A DNA stretch of 64,000 nucleotides from Paracyclopina nana. Lineage: Eukaryota > Arthropoda > Copepoda > Cyclopoida > Cyclopettidae. Both the position numbers and the translations under genes were made by a program. This document shows, piece after piece, positions 11,149-22,800 of this stretch (position 1 is the stretch's first letter; each line of letters begins with the position of its first letter). Under the pieces are notes generated by a model, which saw only the letters and a program-made list of their open reading frames with translations, was not told the DNA's origin and made no database searches. The DNA lies in the NCBI GenBank assembly GCA_019096065.1, contig JAGUCH010000003.1, forward strand, positions 7,192,001 through 7,256,000, read 5' to 3'.

Positions 11149-12014
11149 TTACTTCCTGCCAAGAGAGTGGATTTGGGCAGCGATACGGTCAAGATCACGG
11201 CGGCCTTGAGCAGTCAACCTGCGGCCACCATTGGGATCCTTCTCCACCAGCTTCAATTGCTCAAGGGTTTGAAGGGCCTTCCTGGCGACGGTGCCAGAGC
11301 CACGGCACCAATGACTGGGAGCAGAGCCATTGTTCCTTCGAACTGAAATGAAGAGGAAAAATGTCAGAGGGGTGAAATACCGATATTGTTGGGCAACACA
11401 AAATAGGCTTAGAATCCTCGTGATCCTCTACCCATCTTATTTCCATTTTGCGCTAGAAAGCAGCAGCTAAAATGGGGTAAAAGACGGGGTTTTGACAATG
11501 TCAACAGAAACAAGATAATTACCTCCGTAGATTTTGCACACAGTTCCAACTCCGACGGGTGAGCGGACATAAATGTGCCTGGCGATAGAAGCAACTCTGG
11601 TGAAGTACCAGTCTTCATCATAAGGAGCCAACTCCTTGGCAACGTTGGTCTTGACGATGTCAACCCATTCGGGTAACTTGACCTTGCCTGACCTGAAAAT
11701 TCAAGCAAAAATATTAGTGATGTGATAGTTGAGCCTAAGTGAATAAGCCCAACACCCAACTAAGGCGGCAATGACCTCACGATAAAGGCCAGCAAGCCTC
11801 AGTCGGCTCGGTACTTGATCTGCTTCGTTGCCAAAGGCAGCCTGATTTGTCCCTATGGTGGCGACACACCTAAATGTGGCTACCATTGCAAATAGGCACG
11901 TTTTAACGAAGCTCCAGGTTCCAAAAATGCGGATTTCACTTACTTTTTCAGGAAGGCGGCCAAGGCCACGGTGAACTTTTGCTGATCGACGTCCTTAACA
12001 CCCACGGAAACCAT
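11149..12014 (-). CDS. 40S ribosomal protein S19 (eS19)
   Basis: Coding exons on the minus strand are 12014-11944, 11692-11523 and 11342-11149, giving 144 residues (eS19 is about 145). Landmarks are VKDVDQQKF and [19 protein letters not shown] near the N-terminus, [20 protein letters not shown], the [11 protein letters not shown] stretch, [20 protein letters not shown], and the C-terminal GRRDLDRIA. eS19 sits in the head of the small subunit and is needed for 18S rRNA 3' processing. The ATG lies one base after an acceptor, so the 5' UTR is split. A short noncoding exon lies at about 12067-12103. The usual YGG(R/K)-RNG segment reads YGVRRNNG, a mild divergence. Confidence 0.97.
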
Positions 12015-12066
12015 CCTAAGAGATGTAAATTAAGATTTAAGTTGACAGAAAATTATCAGTGTCTTA

Positions 12067-12103
12067 CTTGCTCGGTGTTTGTTGTGGAAAGGAAGCGGAA
12101 AAG
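12067..12103 (-). promoter_or_regulatory. RpS19 noncoding first exon with TOP-like start
   Basis: On the minus strand, CTTTTCCGCTTCCTTTCC begins at 12103, and a GTAAGA donor follows at about 12066. A C followed by a pyrimidine run at the transcript start is the 5' TOP motif of translation-machinery mRNAs, which links translation to growth signalling. The exact start site is inferred from this pattern. The downstream acceptor immediately precedes the RpS19 ATG. Confidence 0.6.
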
Positions 12104-13271
12104 TAGCTGATGTCGTTTCTTAGTAAAATCTAATAGCCATGATTTAATTTTCCAATAGATGTTTTATATTGAACAAATCGTCATTATCAAATAACTATGT
12201 ACTATATATACTTCATAAATTGCTTTAAAAATATTGATATTTGTATCTCCTTGTTTTGTGAGGAGTTTTTCATGGCTACCTTGTTGATTTTGCTCAAGGG
12301 AGGTTGCCAATATTTCTGTGATTTTTTGTTGCGCAAAAATCCTATATACTGTTCTTGTCGAAGTCGTGAAATCAAGGTGGAAGACACACTCTATCGATCG
12401 TGAAGCGATTATTCTTGCTGAAATAACCCACAATTCGTCATGAATTCCGTATATGTATGGTATATTTTTGTAGGCCCAAAATTCGTCTTTGCGCTCCTTT
12501 CGCTTGGAACAATGCAAATCTGATGGATTAATATGGAACTTACTTACTGGGATGAGTGTATGCAAACGTTCTTGAAAAGAGTTTGAAAATCTGCATAAAA
12601 AAGACAGAGAAAGTGAAGAATGTACGTCTCTTTTACGCTGCGTAAAGGTCACAATTCACCGATTTTCCTCACGAACCCGGTAGGTAAAAAAGAAGAAAGT
12701 GCAGCAGAGCAACTTCAGGCCACAAACGGCACAAAACAACCCGCAGTTTCACTGACTTGTTACGAATGACTTCCTCCATTTTTATCTGCTTCTGGCTAAG
12801 CAGCACTAGAAAAAAATCGCTGCTTGCAAAGTAGCACACTGCAGCAATTTGAACAAGCGTGAAGAAAAATTTTGTTTCTATAGTTTAGGTGCTCATTCTC
12901 ATTTCAAGAGTCTAATAGTGCAGTACCATAATAATGGTATTATGGTGAATTAAGAAGGCTATCATTGTTAAAATGAATCATCTTTTCTGCAGTGCAATCT
13001 AGTGCAGCGATCGGCAATCACTTTATAGGCTGCTTCAAGGTGCTACGTTTTCTCAACAGGTGTGCTCGCTGTTTGCATGGTGCTGCACGCATCACAGGTA
13101 CAACAGTGCGACCCTGGCATTTTCTCTACATTGCTCGCAGATTGGTGAAGAACACACAGTCAGTAACAGTTCAGGGCCACAAGAGAGGAAAAATGTGACA
13201 TCTTTCTGAAGAACGTCAATTTTCATTAACTGATTTATTGGCTGTGCTTCGTGAACTACTCCATAGTCACA
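12104..13271. other. Intergenic; divergent promoters of RpS19 and the DPP4-like gene
   Basis: No recognisable protein. The 162-codon minus frame at 12164-12652 has no known relative. Near 12902-12924 there is a short imperfect palindrome (ACCATAATAATGGTATTATGG). This stretch separates the minus-strand RpS19 start from the plus-strand DPP4-like gene, so it probably holds both promoters. Confidence 0.5.
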
Positions 13272-16200
13272 ATGGGTAATTTGATCGTGTCCAAAGCCAG
13301 ACAGCTGTTCAGCTACACAGACCTCCAGGGCGACAACATGTCAGCCTCCACCTCCATCAACATTGAAGAGAACCTCGAGGCCATCCGGAATTACAGACAT
13401 AAGAGGAAGTGCATAGCGGCCTCCACGTTTGTCTTTGGACTCATTGTCATCATTGTCATAGCAGCCAGTGTCAATCACAAGGTTATAATTGGCCAGATTC
13501 GAATCACTACAATTTTACCACAATTTTGATGCATTTAAAGCAATTAATTTTTTGTTAGATCTAGTATAAGCAACATATTTATTGAGATCAAGCCACTTAT
13601 CATTGCATCAGGTTTTAAGAGAACTTGTTCTTTCCAGCTTAAGCAACTTTCACTTTTAGGTTCTTTTTTCAATGAAACCATGCTTTATTGATTCGAATCT
13701 TGCCAACTAAATGCTATGCTTTTTCAGACCAAAGTTTCTAGCTTCTTGAAGAGTTTGCCTGAAGCCTTTGCTTCCGCATCATCGTCCTCTGAGGCCGAAG
13801 CAATCACAGATTCGAGAAGAGTGAGCTTAACAGACACTTCAAGAGGAAGATTCTATGCCTCTTCTTGGAATGGCACCTGGATCAGTGATGTGGAGTTCTT
13901 GTACCCTGACGTCAATGGAGGCCTTTACGTCTTCAATGTGCAAGCTCAGAATTCTTCACTCATCATATCATCTGCAAAAATGAATCACTTCCATCCCTAC
14001 CAATTTCTCTTGTCACCAGATAAGAAGTATTTGCTTATCAAGCGAAGCCACAGACGAGTATTTCGCAGAAGCTCGTATGGCTCCTACGCTATATTGAGTC
14101 TCAACGATGGAGTAATGACTCCACTGAAACCTTCAAATTGGTCAAAGGCGCGGGTTAACAACGGCAATGACCAAGATAATGAAGTCAGCGATGACTTCCT
14201 AATAAGATATGTTACTTGGGGTCCACGGGATAACGCTCTGGTGTATGTCGACTATGACAATAATGTAAGTGCTACTGAACAAATCCTAGTATGGTACATG
14301 GACGTCAACTTTGATGCTTCTTATTCACAGATTTTCTACCGTAAGTCAGTCATGGCTCAAGATGATCAGATTACCGCCAATGGCCAAGCTTGGGTCATTT
14401 ATAACGGCATTCCGGATTGGGTTTTTGAGGAGGAAGTATTTGAGGACAACAAAGCTCTTTGGTGGTCTCCTGACGGATCAATCCTGGTCTGGGGATCATT
14501 TGACGACTCCAATGTGAAGACTTATTTATTGGAACAATACACTTATGGAAAGCCCTACGAGAATAGCCCTCAATATCCGGACCTGTTGGAAGTCAAGTAT
14601 CCCAAGGTGGGCTCCCTCAATCCCAAGAATAGCCTTTGGATGACTGACTTGACAACGATCCAAAACAAGCAAATTTTGCCACCTCCGAGCCTGGCAAATA
14701 AAGGTGAAGTTCATTTCTCAGATGTGACTTGGGCAGATCAAGGCCACAAGTTCGCGGTGACTTGGTTCAATCGAGTGCAAAATGAGTCTGTGGTCACCTT
14801 ATGTGATGTGAAGGAGCTCGACTGCTCCTCCAACGAAATTCTAAAAAGGGTGGGCATTTTTAAAAAGAATATGTTTGTTCATGTAGGACTCAAATGGACC
14901 TTTGATTTTTTTAGGAGGAGCCAAATGGATGGATTCCATACAAGTATACGATTACATTCAATCCAAAGCCACCTAATCCGAAAACGCGTGATTTTGTCGT
15001 CATCTTGCCAGCCAAGCATTTGAAGCATCACTACCGACAGCTCTTTTATGTGGCTGGGGATACAAAAACTCCGCTGACTCAAGTTGAAGGTGCCGAAGTC
15101 ACCGATATTCTTAAGTGGACTCCTGATGGGTTTATCTACTATATGTCAACTCTCCCCGATAAGCCAGGCACCCGACATCTTTTCCGGGTCAAAGCGCCCC
15201 CTGCCGCTCGTCAAACCCGGGAATCGTTCGCTGGGCCACAATGTGTGACTTGCAACCGCACAATGACTGACTTGGAAAAAGAGCGAGAGCCCTGCCAGTA
15301 CTACAGCATTGATATGAGCCTCGATGGAAGCTTCATGACCATGACTTGCCAAGGTCCGGATGTCCCCTACGCTTGCATCCACCATACGCCAAGCTCACAT
15401 TTCATTCGCACTTTCGAGACAAACGATTACCTCGTCAATGTCTTGAAGAGTGTTGATATGCCTATCTTGAGGTACAATCAGATGAATATCAAGGCTTGCA
15501 CTAAATATGACAATGGGTAATCTATCCTTTCAGGTTTATCGAGGTCCCAGTATCTGAGTCGGATCAGAAGGCTCAAGTGAAACTGATGCTTCCTCCGGAT
15601 TTTGACTCCGGCAACAAATATCCCCTCGTCGTTTATGCGTATGGTGGACCTGGATTTCAATCTGTTAATCAGAAATTCGACTGGAACGAGATTGGAACGT
15701 ATCTGGCAGGAAGTGCGAATGTAATTTATGCAATTGTCGATCCGAGGGGATCCGGATATCAGGGAGAAGATTGGCGGTTTGCTGTCTACAAAGGTTTTGG
15801 AACGGCTGAGGTTCAGTCCCTGATAGAGGTCACCAAGCACTTACAAGTCAGTTATTCAACAAACATGGAAAGTTGGGAAATTATCTTAATGCAATAATTG
15901 TTTCAGGATAATTTGGGATATATTGACAAATCAATGACTGCAGTTTGGGGCTGGTCGTATGGTGGATATTTGTCCCTCAAAACCTTGGAGAATGATCAAG
16001 AAAATATTTTCGCCTGTGGTGCTTCAGTGGCACCAGTCGTTGATTGGCGTTTGTATGATACATACTACACTGAAAGATACATGGGTCTTGATTCTGATGG
16101 CAACGAGCAAAACTACAACAATGCCTCAGCCATTCCATTTGTGGAAAATCTGCGGATGAAAAAATACTTTTTGGTGCACGGCACACATGATGATAATGTG

Positions 16201-16365
16201 CACTATCAAAATTCCATGATTTTAAGTGCAGCCCTGGAGGATGCGGACATTTTGTTTCGGCAACAGGCCTACCCTGATCAAGATCACAGCATCAGCAAGT
16301 ACAGAACTCACTTGGATCATTCGCTGACGAATTTCTTTTTGTCAGATTGTTTTGGGCAGGCTTGA
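13272..16365 (+). CDS. Dipeptidyl peptidase 4-type serine protease (S9B), type II membrane
   Basis: Six exons (13272-13481, 13728-14264, 14331-14849, 14915-15471, 15534-15846, 15907-16365) encode 864 residues. The ATG at 13272 (context CACAATGG) was chosen; in-frame sequence upstream opens only with GTG. A cytosolic tail of about 46 residues precedes one membrane segment (47-66), giving a type II ectoenzyme. The beta-propeller contains DWVFEEEVF, whose Glu283/Glu284 correspond to the pair that binds the substrate amino terminus in DPP4. The hydrolase domain has Ser729 in GWSYGGY, Asp807 in HGTHDDNVH and His839 in DQDHS, so the triad is complete and this is not a DPP6/DPP10-type inactive homologue. 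Likely activity is removal of Xaa-Pro or Xaa-Ala dipeptides from extracellular peptides. Intron 2 (66 nt) is in-frame and stop-free. AATAAA overlaps the stop codon (16365-16370). Confidence 0.95.
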
Positions 16366-16576
16366 ATAAACTCCTATCAAACGTGAATGTCATTTACTCT
16401 AAATTGCCGTTTACTCGCGGGCTTCGTGGGGTCAGCCCTTTATGAATAATTTGTAACTACCTTGAGTGTAGCCGAACGATACAGGAGCATATACAATTAT
16501 TGAGTAGTCAATACGAAAGCAATTACGGAAAAGTATTAATTTTATCGCACTAAGCTGCTTTCTACATGGCCAGATT

Positions 16577-16582
16577 TTTATT
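16577..16582 (-). terminator. Polyadenylation signal for the RR-2 cuticle gene
   Basis: AATAAA on the minus strand, about 165 nt past the stop codon of the cuticle gene. Confidence 0.5.
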
Positions 16583-16746
16583 AGTTTTTTTCCGTTGACC
16601 ACAATGGCAACGATTACGCGAATTGATTACCAATCTTACGTGCACGTAACTATCAGAAAAATAGCGGAACAATTATGAATGCAAGATCATCAGGCACCAG
16701 AAATGAGTTTCAGCTCGCGCATCAATAAATAAGAGCGTCGTCAAAT

Positions 16747-17521
16747 TCAAGCTTGAATAAATTGGGCGGCATTCAAATTGGGGAAAGCGCTCAAAAAGTT
16801 GGCGTCCAGGGGGATGGCATTGAGACCACTCACTTGGGTGAAGGAGCCATCGGCGTTCCTGAGGAAGGTAGCGGTCTGAGCCAAGTTGTCATTGTGGAAG
16901 AATTGGGGAGCAGGGACCTGGACAGGGTTGAATCTTTGCACCAGAGGAGCATTGGCCACGGTGCGGACCACGGTGGGAGCGGCTTGAACATTGCGGATCA
17001 GAGGAGCAGCTTGCACGGTGCGAACAGCCTGGACCACTTGTTGGGATGGGGCAGCAGGGGTGTCAATGGGGATGGCTGGGGGTCCGGCCTCGCCGTCGTA
17101 GGTGACCACAGCGTTGAAGCCGTTCACGGCATCGGCTGTGTAGGTGACTCTGCGGATACGGCCATCAGGGTCAGCCACGGTGTAGGATCCGGTCACGGTG
17201 TCCCCGTCGCGGGTCTCCTCGCGGGTCTTGGAGTCTCCGGTTTTGGCATCAGTGACGGAGTAGCCAAATTGGTAGGACGGGTCGATATCTTGCTCGACAA
17301 AGGTATCCGCGGCCACGGTGCGAATCGCAGCGGGGGCAACGGCCTGCAGAGGCTGGGAGAGGCTGCCAAAAGGCACAGCCCTGAGGATGACATTTTGGGG
17401 GGCGGCTGAGGCCGCGGAGAGGAGAAGGGCAACTTTGAGAACCTACACAGAGATGGAATGGACGATGGGAGCAGCGAGGGCAAAGAGGCTCTTGTTTCGT
17501 TCTTACCTTACGGAAAGCCAT
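16747..17521 (-). CDS. RR-2 cuticle protein (chitin_bind_4)
   Basis: Two coding exons on the minus strand: 17521-17507 (ATG plus four codons) and 17442-16747, giving 236 residues. The signal peptide begins [18 protein letters not shown]. The intron (64 nt) falls inside it, the usual layout of arthropod cuticle genes. The Rebers-Riddiford RR-2 domain covers about residues 57-122, with [40 protein letters not shown] and GFNAVV. It is expected to bind chitin in hard cuticle. The remainder is Ala/Val/Pro-rich with repeated VRTV and QAAP-like motifs, and ends in [10 protein letters not shown]. It converges on the DPP4-like gene. Confidence 0.95.
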
Positions 17522-17587
17522 TTTTGGAGAGGTGTTTTCAGATGGACTAGATCTGGATGACCATGCAGTGGTCCGTAAAAATTCCGG

Positions 17588-17596
17588 CTTTATATA
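17588..17596 (-). promoter_or_regulatory. TATA box of the RR-2 cuticle gene
   Basis: TATATAAAG on the minus strand lies about 67 bp upstream of the cuticle ATG, leaving room for a short 5' UTR. A strong TATA box is common in stage-specific cuticle genes. Confidence 0.65.
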
Positions 17597-17599
17597 CTT

Positions 17600-18849
17600 C
17601 TGATACGGGCCTGCCCTAGACACACACGTAGTAGCATACAGCTTCCGCCCCGATTTTGACCGTCTGGCGCGCCGCTATTCACGGCCAAAAATTGCACAAT
17701 ATGCTCGGACATCACGAGACACGGGAGAGGATGACATATCTTGTTATAAACCCAGACACAGTGGGCCTTATGGTAGAAAAAAATTGTGTGTCCCGCCTTC
17801 AATTTTGAAGATAGCAATAGTAATTCATTCATGAATTTTCATGTCCTGCGTGGGATAGATAGGTCATGACAAGCCTCATTTAGTCCAAAGAAATCCAGGT
17901 GGAATATGGGAGTCATATATTGGATGTTTCTTTAGTGGCAAAATTCAATTCTGTTACTACATGGATGTTTTAAATTTCATGGACTGGACAATGCAGTGAA
18001 AAGATTTCAAGCTTGTTCCTTTTTTTCGACGACGCTTTTCATACTCTCAATCATTGCATTGTAACATTATCGCGATCAAAAGACCAATGTAATCAATCAA
18101 TGGGTATATGGCACAACGTGTTGGGCAGTGGCAGCTTTTAAAAAAACCGGCTAAATACGAATGCATATTTTATCATTCACACGCTTTTCAGAATTGACGA
18201 CCCTTTCATGAACGAAGAAGGGTAAAAAAGTCCCCCTATGAATGCAAAAATACATGAAAAATGCAAGTGTTTACGACTCCTCCAGCCTCTATTGAATTTT
18301 TATGGCATTTTTAACGCGCATTTGTCAAGAACAAAAGCACCCCACTTTTGGTGTCAAAAAATACACTTCTTTTTATTTTGGCATAAATTAGCGCACGGAA
18401 AATAAATACATTCCCCTCTTAGTTTACAAACAACAACATGAAAATGTGGGAATTTTTCATCAAAATTCGCCGTTGGATCCGCCATCCACTACAAATAAAA
18501 TCGCCCAAACTATTTTAGCAAGATTGAGAGCGCGTGCAATAGACGAGTAGCTCTTTCGGGCGCCACGATATCCACAGGCCTAATGCATAATTTTTCGCGC
18601 ACAAATCAAGGATTTTGTTGGTTTTTGTCTTTGTCCTCATAAACCCATCATTGATTAGCAAATTGTGCATTAATACCAATGTGACTTTAAATGCTTAGGC
18701 ATTAGGGCCTTTATCGTTAGCCATCTAAGGAATTCCATTAGCATTAATAATTTATGCAAGAAAGCAATGCAAAATCCAGGTGCATTTCTTCGTGGTTTTT
18801 GCTCAACACATTTTTCAGCTACTCAAAAATACATTCGACGATTGATTTT
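17600..18849. other. Intergenic region
   Basis: AT-rich sequence with no credible reading frame. It lies upstream of the cuticle gene and downstream of the sulfotransferase gene. I saw no repeats beyond homopolymer runs. Confidence 0.5.
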
Positions 18850-19803
18850 CTATGATTCATTGAAGGGAGCTTCTGATTGAATTCGACTGTAAGCATAGTA
18901 GTCCTTGGCTCGTTTCATTACGCTCATGGCCTTCATAACAGACCTCTCGAAAATTCTTCTTCGGATTTTGCACGTGCAAGAAAGTAAACAAAGCAATGGC
19001 ACAAGCACAACTATACACCAGTACATTCCTTTGACCATAAATTGCACTGTTTCTGCATCGTTGATCTTGGGGAAAGGTTTGCTTGGTGGCGTGATGTTCA
19101 AGAACTTGGACAGAGGCTCCCATCCATCCTGAACGTTGTAAATCAACAATCGGTCGGGGGGAACGCTCGCAACCACCCTATTGTGCCACGCTTCAAAGTA
19201 GTCCAAAGCAACAGTATCTCCGGCTTCCACAGCTGACCACATGTCGTGCTTGAAGCCCCACTTTTTCGCCATCACAGCTCGCACTTGAGATAAGCTTTGC
19301 TTTGCCTTGGAAATGCCGAAAAGGGAAAATATCCAGGAAATTGGCGGCTTTTCCAGATATGATCTCGGCTCAATGATAGCCTTTCGCATCGACCTAACCC
19401 AATCCTTGGCCGATCTGGTCGTCAGTATGACTTTGGCTCGTGGAAAAATTCTGATCAGTTCGGGGTAGAAAAGATTGATGGGTTCGCCGACACCAGCAGT
19501 GTAACCCCGGCCTTCGAGGCCATCGATCCAATTCTGGTCGGACAGCTCGCCATGGGCAGCTTTTTGCCAAAATTCCGGCTCTCCGTCCAAGCTGGCAACG
19601 TAGCCATGGTAGCATTTTCCTCCCAGCATAGTTGCTAATGCAATTCTGGTGGAGAATGTTCCCGTTCGAGATAGACCAACCCCAACAACTTGAAAGCTAC
19701 TTGAAACATTATTAGTAGACCCATAGAAGCCATCATCATTAGACATTGTAGGCCAAATGAGTGAATAGATCCACAGCCAAACTGACTTAAGCATCACCAT
19801 CAT
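18850..19803 (-). CDS. Sulfotransfer_4 family protein with C-terminal membrane segment
   Basis: A single coding exon gives 317 residues from the ATG at 19803. The ATG lies just after a consensus acceptor (CTGCAG, then GTAGCA), so a 5' noncoding exon is likely. The P-loop-like PAPS motif GVGLSRTGTFS is at 41-51. The 3'-phosphate-binding region TTRSAKDWVRSM is at 128-139. KWGFKHDMWSAVEAGDT and PPDRLLIYNVQDGWEPL are further family landmarks. Residues 260-278 are strongly hydrophobic and followed by CKIRRRIFERS, suggesting a tail anchor with a basic stop-transfer signal. A shorter hydrophobic stretch opens the protein (4-18). Family members are often annotated as 'NAD-dependent epimerase' by error; their substrates are largely unknown. 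Confidence 0.85.
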   Translation of the reverse strand: MMVMLKSVWLWIYSLIWPTMSNDDGFYGSTNNVSSSFQVVGVGLSRTGTFSTRIALATMLGGKCYHGYVASLDGEPEFWQKAAHGELSDQNWIDGLEGRGYTAGVGEPINLFYPELIRIFPRAKVILTTRSAKDWVRSMRKAIIEPRSYLEKPPISWIFSLFGISKAKQSLSQVRAVMAKKWGFKHDMWSAVEAGDTVALDYFEAWHNRVVASVPPDRLLIYNVQDGWEPLSKFLNITPPSKPFPKINDAETVQFMVKGMYWCIVVLVPLLCLLSCTCKIRRRIFERSVMKAMSVMKRAKDYYAYSRIQSEAPFNES

Positions 19804-22800
19804 TGCTACCTGCAGAAAATGTAGCTCAAAAAATGATGTTTTACTATAATTTAAGAAAAAATGTTCTTTCAAGGAGCTTTTCTATGCTCATCATTTTATG
19901 GAGAGGAAAAAGATACTCACAATACTGGCCTCTCCTCAGACAGCCTGGAATCCGTGAAATCATGACGGTGGAGGGTTGGCAGTAATAATTGTCTTTGCTG
20001 CTAGAGTCCACTCATGCTACTGACACATTTACACAAAAACTATCAAACTATCGTGGTTGCATTTATGAAACAGTCATGAAAGCACTTTCGCAGTAATCGA
20101 TATGCTCCAGCAGAAGTAGTGGCCTTTAGAAATACGGCAGTTTTTCTTCAGAAAAGCGCGTACACGCACTTTCTCTGGCAGCAGTGACTTGTATGGTAGC
20201 CTTTGGCACAATGGCTCTGGCTTATTTGCACAATTTTTCTGCTGCCACTCATCAAAAATTGAAGCGATTGGCATTTCCAATTTTGTGCAACAAAATCATC
20301 AGGCACGACGCTGGCAACATCCTAGTGATGTTGGGTATTATTGATTTCCGATAATGTCCCCATTCTCGGTTGAAGATTGGCTATCATCCCTTCAGCTGTC
20401 CAGAATTGATCCCTCCTGCTTTCTAAAGTAATCTTTAGAAAGCAAGAACTTGGTACGCATCTATTGGAAAGGGGTGAGCAGTCGCATCCACGAGTCTAGA
20501 CGTCTGATTTTTGGTGTTTGAACCTGTATTGACCTCTGCGCGCAGATATGCTGCTATACTGTCATGTATTGGATGCTTTCTATTTCACTACACCTCTTCT
20601 TTCCTAATGAGATTCTGTTGCAAAACCAGATGGATTCGTGAAAGGCTTCTGCGGGTTCTGTCAAAAGCACTTGATGTAAGTGATTGTGACCACAGAATGC
20701 ACAATTAAATAGACTTCTCACTTTGTCAGGGACTAGGGAAGGACTAACTAACTAAGGGAGGGGATCTCTCTCTCTCTCATTTCCCCCCAGCTTGATGAGG
20801 TTGTGCATAATGAGAAGCGAAGAAGAGCTAACGAGCTTTGTAGCCAGGATAGAAAAGCGGGCGCGAAAACGAAATGGTTAACTTTTTTTAGCCAACGGAG
20901 CACTGCTTGCCTGCGAAGGGTTGGTGTTCCACCGGGCCAAAAAGTGCGCGATTTTATTATCCATTTTTGTGCAAAAAAAAACTGACCGTCAAACTACTTA
21001 GGCGAAAGCTAGATGTGAAACAATTCAGTGGTCGCAATGCAGCTTTAAATTCCACTTTTTACGCTAATCAAGCTATGATTATCAGCTCGAAAATGTGAAC
21101 CCTCAAATTGGCAGATAACATAATTACCCGAACTATTTGGCTTTGTTTTTCATTAAGATAGCTGTTTTCTGAAACTCTCGTAGCCAAATGCTGCACACAA
21201 AGGTTTTACTTAGCAGGCAAAATAAAACTGCAAGCGCCTATGAGTACACAATGCCGAGTCCATTTCGGATTTTAGATTTAGAAAAGTATAACGGATTGCG
21301 AGCCGTCGTCGTTGTGTGTGGCCATTGTTCCCTCCATTATGGTTGTTAACATTTTTTGCACGTAGTACTATTTTGCATCTGCTGATTTTCAAATGATTAG
21401 AAAGAGTCATTTGCATACTTCTGGGGTCGGGACTGCACTGGAGCAAAAAATGCCTATTAATGGAGCACAGAGAGACCGAGGAGCAAAAAAAGGATGAGGT
21501 CATTTGCATTTAGCAAACAAATGCAAATTCGAAATTTCAGCTGGCTTCTAAAAAATGGATGATAGCATGGCAGTATTCCAAGAGATGCAGAACGAAAAAG
21601 AGCTCGCAATTCAGATTTTCCAAGGAAAATTGTGAGCTCACGTGTGTACGATTGAAATTCCCCTTTGGCTTTCAACAAAGGCTTTGGCCATCTCAGGTAT
21701 AGAGAGCCTGCAATGCTGTCGAGGAAAGGCCGCATTGCAGGCTGTCAAATTAAGTGCATCGACAAGACATTTACCAGCCTTAATTACTAATTCGTCGGTC
21801 AATTTTCTACAAGCAAAGAAAAAACATTGAAAAAAGGAACATATTTATAAGTCTTTTTTACTTAAGGAGACATTTTGCATTTGATTGGTAAAAAAATTAA
21901 GAAGTGAAGCATCCTCGTACATGCTTTTTACTGAGGCTCTTTAAAATGTATTGAAAGGAGGCGAGTAGGAATTCCGTTTTGGGAGCTCTGCTGCTACAGC
22001 CATTTCTGAGCAGCAGCAGCTGTGGCAGGGGAAGCAGGGAGAGGAGAGCTTCCACTTTGGTGTAGCATGGGAAAGGGGAAAGAATATTGATTGATTGTGA
22101 GCACGTTTGGTGGTGGCTCTCCACAGCATCCAATGGGATTCTGGTCAGAGAAGCCACGCCTCTGATGCTCTTGCTTTCTAAAGGCTTTCTAAAATTCCAG
22201 TCAACAAAAAATTCTTGCCCCAACTTTCTAGCTAGCCTAGTTTTAGTCTTGGCGTCATTTAACTTTTTTCTTGATGAGAAAGCTTTGCGAGCAGCAGCAG
22301 CAGCCAGACTCTTTAATGATTCTTTAGAAACTAGTTCAAGGCTGGGGAATCCCCCTTTCCGAGCACCACAATTAAAGAGAGTTCTTTTCAATACCAAGGA
22401 ATTATCTTCTGCAAACTGTAGAGCGAGTAAGGGAATGCACTAGACAATTGCAGGCACTGAGACGCATTTTTCCCACAAAACCGAGACCCTTTCATAGTAA
22501 ACCAAGCCCCATAAATGTCATTTATAGGCATGCAACATTCTAGCAATCAAAATTCCGCAATGAAGAGCGTTGGATTGTGGACTATTTCTACGGTATAGTT
22601 TTTTTACAGAGAGCTTGGTCAACAATGCGCTTTCATAGCTGCAGCCGAAATTAAAAGAAAATTTCGCATACTGTAGAAGAAGCTTGACAGCAGCATGGTA
22701 CAGAGTAGCAAGTTTTTCTTTAAAAGTATGACGCGTGACAGGTGGAAAGCAAGTTGACTGAAGTTTCGCCCCTTTAACGTCAAAGCTCCATTTGTATGTT

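Noticed and set aside
11029..11346. 105-codon plus-strand frame across RpS19
   Set aside because: It is the antisense shadow of the last RpS19 exon.
12548..12590. 43-bp stretch between an acceptor-like ATGCAG and a donor GTAAGT on the minus strand
   Set aside because: It could be an internal exon, but it codes for nothing recognisable and fits no neighbouring gene.
12164..12652. 162-codon minus-strand frame next to RpS19
   Set aside because: The translation has no recognisable family and reads as low-complexity hydrophobic and basic residues. RpS19 already has a well-placed TOP start, so it is not needed as an upstream exon.
13251..13271. Upstream extension of the DPP4-like frame
   Set aside because: The extension begins with GTG. 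The ATG at 13272 has a good context and leaves a normal cytosolic tail.
16753..17409. 218-codon Gly/Ser-rich plus-strand frame
   Set aside because: It is the antisense shadow of the RR-2 cuticle gene. High GC at codon ends keeps it open.
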